From Isoetes taiwanensis (lineage: Eukaryota; Streptophyta; Lycopodiopsida; Isoetales; Isoetaceae): a DNA stretch of 64,000 nucleotides. The translations under genes were made by a program, and so were the position numbers. Below, one piece after another: positions 42,480 to 52,791 of this stretch. Under the pieces are notes generated by a model, which saw only the letters and a list, made by a program, of their open reading frames with translations, had not been told where the DNA came from and did not search any database. The stretch spans positions 1-64,000 of the forward strand of contig JAJEKV010000063.1 of the NCBI GenBank assembly GCA_021234155.1. The letters run 5' to 3'. How positions within the stretch are numbered: the stretch's first letter is position 1; each line of letters begins with the position of its first letter.

Positions 42480-45400
42480 GGAACTATCAAGATGATTACT
42501 TGAATCTCCAAGGTATTAATAATAGCATCAAAAGGGACAGAATTAAAGTTTGTTTATCTAACCTTAGCCCCGACATTCTTTTTATCCAGGAACATAAGAT
42601 TCATGATCCCAATCATGAAAGGATTATTTCTAATATTCTTCCTCCTAATTATAATATTTGGTCTATTGTTGCTAACAACTCGCCCCATAGAATAGCCATT
42701 GCTTGGAGTCAAAGAATAAACTTGGAAGATATCTATATGATTAATGATACCAATGGTAGATGGCGTGACTCTTGTGGGGCGTAATAAATTGCAAGATAGC
42801 CTTTACTAATGTCTATTCTTTTCATGAACCTTCTGAAAGATCCTTGATGTGGAGCGTAATTAATAGCACCGAGCAACTTGGATGTGGAGGATTGTGTCAT
42901 AGGTGGAGATTTCAATATGGTTACGCATAGCTTTTATGAGGAAACGTAAACTTTAGAAATCTTCTTCCTCCGAGAGAGATGTGCATGGGATAATCTTCTC
43001 TTCCCATATTTTTAACTTCCGCCGCAACCAAGCCTCAAGCTTTCAATTGGTCCGACCATAGAGTAGACCCCATTTGTCGCTTACATGATAGGTACTACCC
43101 GAAAGTGAGAATTTGTGGAATAGCAGCCAGCACAGAGTAGACAATCTTGAAGGATATACTATCTCTCGATCACTATCCCCAAAGAGACACCATTTCAGGG
43201 AAGGCAAAAAGCAAGAAGAGAAAAGCCTATTTCAAAATGAACATTAGCCTTATGGATAATGATGATTTTATGATTAAGTTGAGGGAAATCATCAATGGAA
43301 ATCCTATGCCTACTGGAAGTACAGGATGGATGTATTGGTGGATAGATATTGCCAAAAAAATTAAATGTTGGCTCAAGGAATGGGGCAAGAATATTTATAT
43401 TCAAAACAAAGCTCATCTTCAGAATTTAAGGCAAAGCATTATTACAGCAAGTGATGAGCAGAAAGGGGAGATAAAAAAACAAATTGAGATTGAAGAGATA
43501 AAGATTGCAAGAGGATGGAAATTAAAGGCTAAAATAAAAGAGTTAAAGGAGGATGAGAGATGCAACTCAAAGTACTTTTTTAACAAAGCCAGATATAGAG
43601 TCAAGAGGAACCATATTTATGAGGTCAAGGTGGATGATAATGTAATCTCTGATGACAAGGACCTCAAACAAGCTGCAGTCGACCACTTTAAGAAGCTTAT
43701 GGGATCCAACATGGACTCCACTCCCATGATTATGGAAGAATTTATTTGTCTAAATAAAAAGGTTAATGATGATCAAAACTCATATCTGACAAAACCCTTT
43801 GTGAATAGTGAGCTTTTGCAGGTTGTCAAGAATATGGAAAATGGGAAGACCCCTGGCCCTGATGGCCTCCCAGCAGAATTTTTTAAGAAGACTTGGCCCT
43901 TGCTTGGAGATTGCATTACCAAATTAGCCAATGAGTTTAGGGAGACTAAGATCCTGGATGCAAGAATCAATACCAGTTTCATTGCCTTAATTCCTAAGAT
44001 TGAATCTCCCAATACCTTTTCGGACTATAGGCCGATTTCTCTCTCTAATGTTATCTATAAGATCATTTCAGGAGCTATTGCTTTGAGACTTAAAACCATC
44101 TTGGATCTTATTATTAGTAGTTCTCAATCAGCCTACCTCAAAGATAGGTTTATTTTAGACAATGTGGTAACAGCTATTTTGGGCCTGCAATGGGCAAAAG
44201 ACTCCAATCAGGATGTGGCCCTCCTTAAACTCGATATTACCAAGGCATTCGATACAGTAAGTTGGAATTTCTTATTTAGATGTTGCAGGGCTCTAGGTTT
44301 CAGCAATGAAAGTATTCAAATATTCGAGGCTATTTTGTACAACTCAAGATCAGCTGTACTCATTAATGGTGAATGTAGCCCTTTCTTTACAATTCAGAGG
44401 GGAGTAAAACAAGGTTGCCCCCTTGCCCCTTTCCTGTTTCTGATTATCATGGAAGCCCTCCATTGTAGGTTGGATGTTGCTAAAAATACTGACCTTATTA
44501 AAGGTCTGAGACTTCCTGATAATTCTCAGGCAGATCAAATTCTAAATGGGCATTTTGCAGATGATACCTTTATCCTAATGTCTATGGATGAGAATTCCAT
44601 TATGAATGTTCAGAGAATCCTTGGAGAATTTGGTGAGGCTTCAGGATGTAAAATAAACCATGCCAAGTCAGCAATTCAAGCAAGGGATCAAGGAAAGGGT
44701 GAACTGATGGCTGTAACCATGGGATGTAAGTATAACTCTCCTAATACTAGCTCAAAGATCCTGGGTATCCCATTTGCAATCAGAAGCAATGCTTCGGATT
44801 TATGGGGAAGTATAGTTGAAAAATTCTACAAAAAGGTTGACACTCTGAACTCTAAATATCTCTCTAAGAATGGAAGGGCAGTCATAGCTAATTTTATGAT
44901 TTCTTCTTCTCATGTGTATCAATCTTCAGTTATTCTTGCTCCAAAAAAAATTGCTAACAAATTGCAGGGAATCATTGGTAGATTTATTGCCTGTGGGCAG
45001 AACAGGAGGTGCTGGCACCCGGTCTCTATGAAAGAATGCTGCAAATCTAAGAGCAATGGAGGACTGGGAACAATCAATATTGAGAAGCAGGGGATGGCAT
45101 TGGCTGCCAAGTACTTTTATAAGGCCTGTTATAACTCCATCAAGCATCCTATTTCTATCCTGATTAGGCACTATATTGGAAAATGTCATCCTTATGGGTG
45201 GAGATCTTTAAAGATGGAGCTTCCCCATTCTATCTTCTTTCCTTTTATCGTCCCTCGATCCACCCCGTGTATTATCAAGAAATGGATCGGGCCTGGATCA
45301 AATTAAGGAATGTATACCTGAAAGAAGGGCTTTCCATGGATCGCACCATCTTCCTCGAATCCGCTATCCCGCCAACAACCCTAACCTGCCCGCCCGCCAC

Positions 45401-46480
45401 TTTCCCCGACGGCCAAGTTATGGAAGAGTAAGGGAATCATTTTTATTAGGGATCTTTTGATGCTAATGGAATTATACCTTTTGACAGTCCACTTTGGTTA
45501 ATGAAGGAATGCGCACTCAGACCCTCTATAATAATGTCCTTATTGCCATCATGAATAATAACTGGACTCATGAGGATAACTCTTGGCTAAATGAAGGAAA
45601 GGAAGGTTATGCTGTTAGAAGAGCATACAAGTATCTCATGAGGGGTGAAGGAATTACTATTCATATAAAATGGAATGTTCAAATTTTAAAGATGTATCAA
45701 GAATCTGAATTTCATGTGGAAAAGCCCCATTAACCCGAAGATTAAGTCATTCATCTGGCAACTTTGGCATAGAGCCTTGGCTACTAACTCGAAAAGATAT
45801 AAATTATCTATGGCCAATTCTGATGTCTGTGAAAGATGCCTTGGAGCAAAAAGAGGATGAAAATCATCTTTTTAGAGGATGTCTTTGGTCGAATGGATTT
45901 TAGAGCTTGCCTCGAATTCGGGATATGATCTCATTCATTTAAGTGAGAAGGATTTTTTCATGCCGAGAACCCCAAGGATTGAGAAATCTTTGTCCTCCTC
46001 CTCGAGGATATGGAAGGGCGTGAATTCTTTTATCTTTAATGGTGAAATTATTCCTCCCGAAGGAATAATCGACAGTTCCAGCTTTGATGTTAAGTGGATT
46101 CAAGAGATTAATGGATGACTTCATTATCGCAGTACTCTATTTCTCACCGGTGCGCAAACTCAAGTGGAGGAAGATGGACCCAATGCTAACAACGAATGGA
46201 TCAAGGTATTTGGAGCAGCCCAAAGTTCTCGAGCACATGGAGAGATGCCAAAGCTGTGGTCTGGCGTGATCGTAACTACAATATAAGGAGAGAGCTAATC
46301 CGCTGTGCAAAGGATAGCAGAGGGGCTCTGCTTCAACATGGCCAAGGCAAAAGCATGCATGTGTGTTTACCGTACATTCCCACGAGAAGACGGTAAGGGG
46401 AAGGCAAGGAAGACCAGGAACTATCACCTGAGATCCTATCACTGAACAATCTATCTATTCTGAGGATGGAGACTTTTTTA
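42480..46480 (+). pseudogene. L1 ORF2 as a whole (endonuclease, RT, zinc region)
   Basis: The endonuclease starts near 42500: NLQGINNSIKRDRIKV, DILFIQEHKI and PHRIAIAWSQ in one frame of 94 codons ending at TAA 42782-42784. After a frameshift come VIGGDFNMVT (about 42895-42925) and FNWSDHR (about 43037-43060), with DHYPQ at about 43167. The RT frame is intact (listed separately). Behind it lie WTHEDNSWLNEGKEGYAV (about 45560) and the zinc region IKSFIWQLWHRALAT, CERCLGAK, then ENHLFRGCLW after a frame change (45740-45890). At least four breaks outside RT prevent a full ORF2. Confidence 0.8.
43147..45306 (+). CDS. Intact L1 reverse transcriptase domain frame, 719 codons
   Basis: RT copies LINE RNA at the nicked target. 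The uninterrupted frame holds all RT blocks in order: FFNKARYRVKRNHIY, GKTPGPDGLPAEFFKKTW, TSFIALIPKIE and YRPISLSNVIYKI. These are followed by QSAYLKDRFILDN, ALLKLDITKAFDTVSW, RGVKQGCPLAPFLF, GHFADDTFILMS (active site F-A-D-D at about 44554-44565), SGCKINHAKSA and KILGIPFAI. It starts inside the end of the endonuclease, so it is part of ORF2 rather than a separate gene. The stop TAA at 45304-45306 comes before the zinc region and is premature. This is the only RT in the window with a long open frame and both catalytic aspartates. Confidence 0.85.
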   Translation: MKDILSLDHYPQRDTISGKAKSKKRKAYFKMNISLMDNDDFMIKLREIINGNPMPTGSTGWMYWWIDIAKKIKCWLKEWGKNIYIQNKAHLQNLRQSIITASDEQKGEIKKQIEIEEIKIARGWKLKAKIKELKEDERCNSKYFFNKARYRVKRNHIYEVKVDDNVISDDKDLKQAAVDHFKKLMGSNMDSTPMIMEEFICLNKKVNDDQNSYLTKPFVNSELLQVVKNMENGKTPGPDGLPAEFFKKTWPLLGDCITKLANEFRETKILDARINTSFIALIPKIESPNTFSDYRPISLSNVIYKIISGAIALRLKTILDLIISSSQSAYLKDRFILDNVVTAILGLQWAKDSNQDVALLKLDITKAFDTVSWNFLFRCCRALGFSNESIQIFEAILYNSRSAVLINGECSPFFTIQRGVKQGCPLAPFLFLIIMEALHCRLDVAKNTDLIKGLRLPDNSQADQILNGHFADDTFILMSMDENSIMNVQRILGEFGEASGCKINHAKSAIQARDQGKGELMAVTMGCKYNSPNTSSKILGIPFAIRSNASDLWGSIVEKFYKKVDTLNSKYLSKNGRAVIANFMISSSHVYQSSVILAPKKIANKLQGIIGRFIACGQNRRCWHPVSMKECCKSKSNGGLGTINIEKQGMALAAKYFYKACYNSIKHPISILIRHYIGKCHPYGWRSLKMELPHSIFFPFIVPRSTPCIIKKWIGPGSN

Positions 46481-46659
46481 GCAAGATAATTTTAATATTT
46501 AGTTTATCCTAAACTAAACAAGTTCTAGGATGATCCCTGTTTTCCAAACTTGGTTGTTTACGGATCTCCTTTCTTTTTTAGGGTTCCTTCTCCCTTGAAA
46601 AAGAAGTTTTTGTAAATCCTTTTCTAAATATATATATAGTAGCCTTCAATTAAAAAAAA

Positions 46660-46676
46660 GGAAAAGGTTCCTTATA
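46660..46676. repeat. Right 17-bp target-site duplication of the 6.6-kb L1
   Basis: GGAAAAGGTTCCTTATA, exact copy of 40064-40080, directly after an eight-A tail. Confidence 0.92.
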
Positions 46677-47323
46677 GGGCTTTAATTGGCTGCCTGCTAT
46701 ACCTTGCAAACATTGCCTATATTATAAACATCCTAAGCAGTAGGTGTCATAACCCAAGTAGAGACCACTGGTTGGCAGGGAAGAGGGTACTAAAGTACTT
46801 GAAGGGAACAACAGAACATGGAATAACATGCAACAATGATGATCTGAAACTAACTACATATAGTGATGTAGACTGGGGTGGAGACATAAGCACACGTAAA
46901 TCAACTTCAGGGTATGCAATCTTCTTACGTGGAGGTCCTATAACATGGAGAAGCAAAAAACAAAAGGCTATTGCCATGTCATCTGCTAAGGCAGAGTATG
47001 CAGCATCCTCATAAAGAAGTGACTTGGTAAAAGGAGACTGTTGGGTGAATTAAATTGTTTCCAGCATGAGCCTACAAAGATTCTAACGGATAGTCTAAGT
47101 TGCATAGCAATTGTTAAAAATCCAGTGGATCATGAAAGAACCAAGCACATAGAGCTGAACATACACTTTATCAGGGATTTAGTAGGAAAAGGTTATATTC
47201 AAATGGCATATATAAATACTACACAATAGATCTCAGGCATATTTACAAAAGCTTTAGCTGAAAGCAAGTTTGTACAGTTTAGAAAAGGTCTGAATGTCAC
47301 TCAGACATGTGATGAAGGAGGAA
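46677..47323 (+). pseudogene. Copia RNase H and end of Pol
   Basis: Continues the copia frame interrupted at 40080. RALIGCLLYLAN is followed by DHWLAGKRVLKYLKGTTEHG, TYSDVDWGGD, RKSTSGYAIFLRGGPITWRS and KKQKAIAMSSAKAEYAA, the standard Ty1/copia RNase H core. After TAA at 47012-47014 and a frameshift it goes on with RLLGELNCFQHEPTKILTDS, NPVDHERTKHIELNIHFIRD and, beyond a TAG near 47229, IFTKALAESKFVQFRKGL. The end GGAGGAATGTTGAGA doubles as polypurine tract and LTR start. Two stops and a frameshift make it non-functional. Confidence 0.88.
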
Positions 47324-47879
47324 TGTTGAGAATTGAAAAATAGTCATCACATGTGAGATATCATAACAAGAGGATATGAGCTGTATAGTTTAGAGATCAT
47401 ACAGATACACAGACCAAGTTATATATATTGAGTTGCAGAGAATTATATTTAAGTGTTAATGGTTCACTGTTTAAATGTTACCATTAAATATATTTGAAGT
47501 AACTATTCATTCATGAGAAGGTGAAGGCTATTTTTGTGGAGCCAAGACTATCTCAGAAACAAGCACCGATTGCCAATTCCAAAGCGGTCGGGCTGCTTCT
47601 ATATAAAAACAAAAGATGAATTTGACAGTGACCAGGCCGGATCAACGATGTTGGAGTAGTCGAATAACCCTTGTGGCTCGTGTTATTCTGGATGCAGTAG
47701 TCAATAATGCTATAGGGATATTTTCGATCCTGTAGCTACAGTATTTTATTCATTATTTGCTCAATGATCATATGTGAAATATAATGTGAATAATATCTGA
47801 CCCTTATTCTATCTTTGCATGAGATTATGATTTGTGCATAAATCAAGTTAAATTGTATTAGTGTGATACTATCCTAACA
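47324..47879 (+). repeat. 3' LTR of the copia element
   Basis: It starts TGTTGAGAATTG right after the purine run GAAGGAGGAA and ends ATCCTAACA at 47879, giving TG...CA ends with a short imperfect inverted repeat. Length is 556 bp. A TATA box CTATATAAAA lies near 47599-47608. The 5' LTR is not in the window, so the target-site duplication cannot be tested. Confidence 0.75.
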
Positions 47880-48400
47880 GAAGGCACATCAATTTGGCAA
47901 AGACCAAGGTACACATGGTATCATCTTCAAGGCAACATAGGCATCTTGCTTCACTTATCAAGGCTAAAATATGAAAGTGGTGCAAACATACAAACACCTA
48001 GGCATAGAGTTTCTGGAAACTTGTATTTCAAAAATACGACATGTTGAAATGCTTTTTATGCAATACAGAACAATTGCTACAAGGTAGAGCTTTATGACTA
48101 GTCTCATCCATGGCACTTGTTCAGGATTTTGGTAGACCCAGTCCTTAGAGTCGAAGTAGGGGATCCATCGATATCGCTTGCCACTTAGGAGGACCTGCGG
48201 CCACAACAAGCAGCACCAAAATTTCCTGGTTTGTTTGCGTCCGCATAGGCAAAATCTCATGTCCACAAGCGTTCTATGGGATCCCATGCAACTGTCATGA
48301 AAGTGGCATGGCAGGAACATTGATGTTGCATGCTCAGCATTCTTTGCATTCGCGAGGTGGTCAGGTCGCTGATGCAATGTAATATATGTAAACGCGACCT
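47880..48400 (+). pseudogene. Non-L1 LINE RT/thumb fragment next to the copia LTR
   Basis: From the first base after the LTR the frame reads INLAKTKV, then a degraded Y-L-G-I-E-F (about 47998-48018), and LVDPVLRVEVGDPSISLAT followed by EDLRPQQAAPKFPGL (about 48130-48230). The same blocks in the same order occur at 9815-10160 (LAKTRV, YKYLGIEV, LVEPALCMG, LNDLEKV). Several frameshifts break it. Together with 28990-29270 it might come from one old LINE copy, but the middle of the RT is missing. Confidence 0.6.
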
Positions 48401-48699
48401 AGAGCCTCCATAGCATGGTCGCAACATTTTTCGACATTTTTTGCCAGCCGTTTTTCTTTTTCCATGTATTAGATGCATATTCTTTGCAAAAAAAGCAAGG
48501 GAGATTTCATCATGCTCCATTTTGTGATGACAAAATACAAAAGAAGCTGTCATCGATGGAGCCACAATAGCTCCCATTACATTTGGATGAACTATCACTT
48601 CATGTGGCCTTGCCACAGTTTGATTTACGGAAGATAGGGGATATGTCAGTGGATATGAAAATAGGAGATACAATAATTGAGGAGGTAATAGTGGACAAA

Positions 48700-50230
48700 T
48701 CAGTATTAAGAGCACTTGCAGAAGACGAAATTTAAGACACTCAACCCTAGATGAGGGAGTCACAAGATGTTCAGAAAAGCATTGATAAGAGGTGCAAGAC
48801 GAGAAGCTTGAAGTGGCATGATAGTGGCAGGAGTAGATTCATCTGGTCTGAACTATATAAAAGATTTATCTGAAAACATTGAAGCAAGTTCTGGACCATT
48901 TAGGAGAGATAACATCATCTTCTTATACACTTGCCACTTTTGACAATAACACACTCAAAAATTGCTTTATCAATGGTAATAGAAACACAAACACGTGGAC
49001 CATTGATAATAGAGCACAAAATGTGTGTGCCCATATTAAAAACTCATGAACAAGCAGATCAACCGGCAAATCAGGAATGGAAAACTAGCACGGCATCTTA
49101 GAGGTTGAAAGCATAACCGGAGAAAAACCAGGTGTGTAATATTGATAGAGGATGTAACCAGTGCCCAACGGATTCACACCTTGAGACATCAATTTCTCTA
49201 CTGCCTCAGCATTATTAAACATTGTCAAGAAGAAGCTCTTGCCTAATTTCGTCAAAGGTACATATGCTAGTAGTCCGATGCGAGAAATGTGTCAAGGAAG
49301 CCATCGAGATAACCTATTATAATCCAAAAATCCACCAGTATAATGATCAATAACAACATGTATTGCTAAATTCTCTGCACAATTAAGATGAGACTCATGA
49401 TTAATCTCCACGGAAAGAACCCCAGCAACATTGATAAAGGAACTACAATCTGTTGCATAGAACATGTCTACTCAGGACAGTTGGGAAACCATTTGATCTT
49501 GTTTAACTCTGAGCACATTCAATATTGAACTAAATTCCCCTTTACCAACCAAGGATAATATCTGAAGTCCAGCATCAACATGAGGTGGCCTTGTCAAACT
49601 AGAGATATCTTTCTGAATCCAATCAGAAAATGACATACGTGAAACCCTTGCCACAATATCAGAAATCTGCCAAGCTCAAGAAGTGGCATGTGCGTGGGAG
49701 ATACCTTCTCGAGCTGCTTGACTAACATGCACAGTATGCTCCCCCTCTATGCCTGAAGAAGTAGCTTGCTGACCCACAGAAGTATGTACCAAAGGGATAT
49801 TAGCAAATTAAGACAATAGCAAAAAGTGCTACAAATCCATACTCATATTAAAAGGAACATGATCCAAAGCAAGAGGAGTGAGACGAGAATTATTTGGTAA
49901 TTTAAGAAGCAACAAGGAAGAACATAAAGGAAGATCCAGGTTATGGAATCTGGATACAACAAACGGAATCATGACAATGGCATTGGCTGGCATAGAACAT
50001 TGGCGAGGCTAGTCCACTCCATCCGCGTATCTTGTGCACACTTTGCAGATAGGCAGAAACATGTTGTGACATGATTGTAGCTTTCCAGAGACATAATCCC
50101 ATAGAGTCATCCTATGGAACTACTCCAAGTTGCACCTCCCTGGTCTGATAATGAGGAGGAATAAGACAAGTTCCTTCCCAAAGTACAATGGTTCCATGGG
50201 TGGCTAGAGGATTGTGGCGACACATATCTG
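48700..50230 (-). pseudogene. Antisense L1 ORF1 (DUF4283-like), decayed
   Basis: The minus strand from about 49654 reads RVSRMSFSDWI and LSLVGKGEFSSILNVLRVKQ, then NCAENLAIHVVIDHYTGGFL, LTKLGKSFFLTMFNNAEAVE, QGVNPLGTGYILYQYYTPGF and FSIPDLPVDLLVHEFLI. Block for block this is the protein at 30174-30900. It continues to about 48700 with weak C-terminal similarity. Upstream text to about 50230 is probably the variable N-terminus. There are many stops. No ORF2 is attached in the expected place, since below 48400 a different LINE begins. Confidence 0.7.
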
Positions 50231-52100
50231 TAACCCAACTTAACCCCCAAAAGTCTATAGGTCAGCCTCAGCAGCATCTATCAAGTCTAGGACAATCTTT
50301 CAGGATGACATATGCGACAAAGGGGGTGTCAGATCCATACCCGGTCCACATCGATGATTGACTATAATCTTAACACACTATAAAGACTTCAGTAGCCACG
50401 CTCAGTAAGGCCCCACCTCCACATGACCATTGTGTGTGTTATCTGGTGCGCAATCACAACATAGCATCTACATGTGGGCTCTTGTACATGGCTGCATTTA
50501 TTGGGATTTTTGGGATTCTGGCTAGAAATGTCCATAATCCTATTAGCTTTTAGGTCTCTACACCCCCCATATTCCACAAACACAAGAGGTGCAAAAAGGA
50601 ACTATCATAAATCCATCCATAACTTCGAATTGAGCATCAATATAAGATTAATCATCCATCTAATCAAACATGGGTTAATTCAACTAGGAGCGCAAGCTAC
50701 GTAATCCTACTAACCCGTGTCTTGGCTAGAACCATTATCTCTCAAGTTCTCCATGATCTTGTTCGCTATCTAATCCTACTAACGCATGTTTTGGCTAGAT
50801 CCATTATCTCTCAAGTTCTAATGGCTGAATAAGCTGCTCCTCCTCCTCCAGATTCTCCCAAATTGATTTGGGGCAAATTGGAAGTAAGGCCCTAATTTGA
50901 GTGGCCCTTGATTAGCAACTACACCTTGCCTAATCAATTTGGGTTAAGTGGCGCTTGCTAATTAAATACGCTAATAATTAATTGGCAATTAATTACTAAG
51001 TACTAACTAATTTTGCATCATTAGCTATTGATTTAGTATTTAATTTAACATAACTAACCTTACCCCATTAATTAATCACATAAATAATTAATATACCATT
51101 AATTACCCATGGTGACGTGCCACGTATTCGTACATACTCTGTAGTATTACTACAAGCGAGAGAAGTGGGAGGATTTTCAGAAGCTCTCACTATTTCGAGC
51201 TTCATCGATGCAATAAAATACTATCCATCTAGATATTTATTCTGGTGTGCTCTTCATGATCCAAGATGGATAGCTTTGCATTGCGTATCAAAAGTGTTGT
51301 TGCTTTTCCATAGTAGAACCAGTAGATGGAAAGAAGGCAATCCTCTAGTAGTACTAGATGGGCTAAATAGTGAAGGTTCATACTCTCTTGTTGTAATGGG
51401 AAAGAGGTTGAGGGTGCTCTCATGCGTTTCATCTTTTTGTGGCTTGTCAGCACAATGGCTATATATAGTGCTAATTCTTTCTATCTAGTGACCATATTTG
51501 AATATTTCCTACCTGTCGTATTGTGGAGCCTACAATAAGGTCATTGTACCGTTTTATTTGTCAAGCAAATAAAAATATCTTGCTTCAAAACAAAAAACAA
51601 ATTATACATGCTACGTATAAGATGCTTGAATGTCACATTCGCCCCCTCTGGACAAGTGATGTCCTCAGCATTGAAGCATAGTAGGCTAAACACAAGGGGA
51701 CAATTTAATTATGATAGAGCAAAATTATTGAAGTATGTAATAAAAGTATAGAGTGATCATATATAATCATCATCTTGACCATAGCCATGCACACAAAGAA
51801 ATACACACAGAGCTTCTAATATACTCCAAAACAAAAGGCATAGGTCCTCAATGGCCTATAGTGAAACCCTCAGGCATGAAGCCAATTGCCACTGACCTGA
51901 ATCACAGTAATATTAGTATCTAAATTAATTTATAAGATGTTGTAGTTGTAGGAACCACCCTCTATACACAAAAGAATTGAATGGGGGACTCCTAACATGC
52001 CTAGGGCTTGCTATTTGTCTCGAGGTAAGGAATGGCATTATTCCCATAATGGCCGTAGATGGATGAGCCTATCATGTCTACATGCCCGTCTATTTCTATC
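50231..52100. other. AT-rich intergenic region, nothing recognised
   Basis: Frames such as 51117-51488 have no known motif. A short duplication around AATCCTACTAACCCGTGTCT / AATCCTACTAACGCATGTTT (about 50702 and 50772) is visible. The region 50930-51100 is a run of TAATTAA-type words. Confidence 0.5.
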
Positions 52101-52107
52101 ATGCAAG

Positions 52108-52578
52108 CTATTCCCAATCCTGCATGATCCCTGCCGGATCTAACACTCGGAATAAGTCGTGTCCACCTTCGAAGTCGGGGTTTATTACATCATTGATGGT
52201 GTGCCCCTGGCATTGCCGCATAAAGTTCGTGTAAGCCTTATCAAGATCCATCTTGAGGACCCATGTGGCATCTTCCAGTAGTAAGTGCTTCCGCATAACT
52301 AGATATAATATGATTTAAGTCCTCCTTGTCTACTTATATGTATGATCGAGAAGAGCTTCTAAAACTATTTCCAATTGTTCTTCCGTCATCTCCAAGAGTG
52401 TTGATGACTCAAGTATCTCATCTGGATCAGGTGTATGCTTCTTCAAAAGGCTTATATAAAAGACTATTTCCAATTGTTCTTCCGTCATCTCCAAGAGTGT
52501 TGATGACTCAAGTATCTCATCTGGATCAGGTGCGGGAAGACGGAGGGGTAAAAGCATGTAGCTAGGGATCATTTTCAC
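52108..52578 (-). pseudogene. Unidentified coding-like fragment, minus strand
   Basis: Two minus frames, 52578-52330 (82 codons) and 52296-52108 (62 codons), lie end to end. The first contains two copies of PDPDEILESSTLLEMTEEQL created by the 99-bp duplication and ends EALLDHTYK. The second reads WVLKMDLDKAYTNFMRQCQG and INPDFEGGHDLFRVLDPAGI. KMDLDKAY recalls an RT motif, but the text after it does not fit any RT I know. I do not recognise a family. Confidence 0.35.
52364..52532 (-). repeat. Perfect 70-bp direct repeats 99 bp apart
   Basis: 52364-52433 and 52463-52532 are identical by eye, starting ACTATTTCCAATTGTTCTTC. The 99-bp period equals 33 codons in the minus-strand frame that spans it. 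Identity suggests a recent duplication. Confidence 0.88.
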
Positions 52579-52791
52579 GCTATGAAGGTACCCCTAAAGC
52601 ACCCTCGTAAGCTTTTATGATAGATTTTTTTTAAAAGTGAACCGACTCGTCACTGCCTGTCACACAAATTTCATTCGAGGGAGGTTTTCGTATGCCATCA
52701 TTTGTCAGCGCAGAGGAAAAATCATGGCTTATCCTACTGAATTCGAATCATAGCTTCTGCCATTTTGATTGTTTATCATCATTCCCGCATT

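Larger units (their letters stand above)
40081..46659 (+). mobile_element. Full-length L1-type LINE inserted in a copia element
   Basis: 6,579 bp between perfect 17-bp duplications, ending CCTTCAATTAAAAAAAA. It contains a 139-codon ORF from base 11, ORF1 pieces (40518-41820), the ORF2 endonuclease (42480-43130), a long RT ORF (43147-45306), and a degraded C-terminal zinc region (45500-46480). It differs in sequence from the other L1 copies in the window. Identical duplications suggest a fairly recent insertion, although ORF1 and the endonuclease are already broken. Confidence 0.92.
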
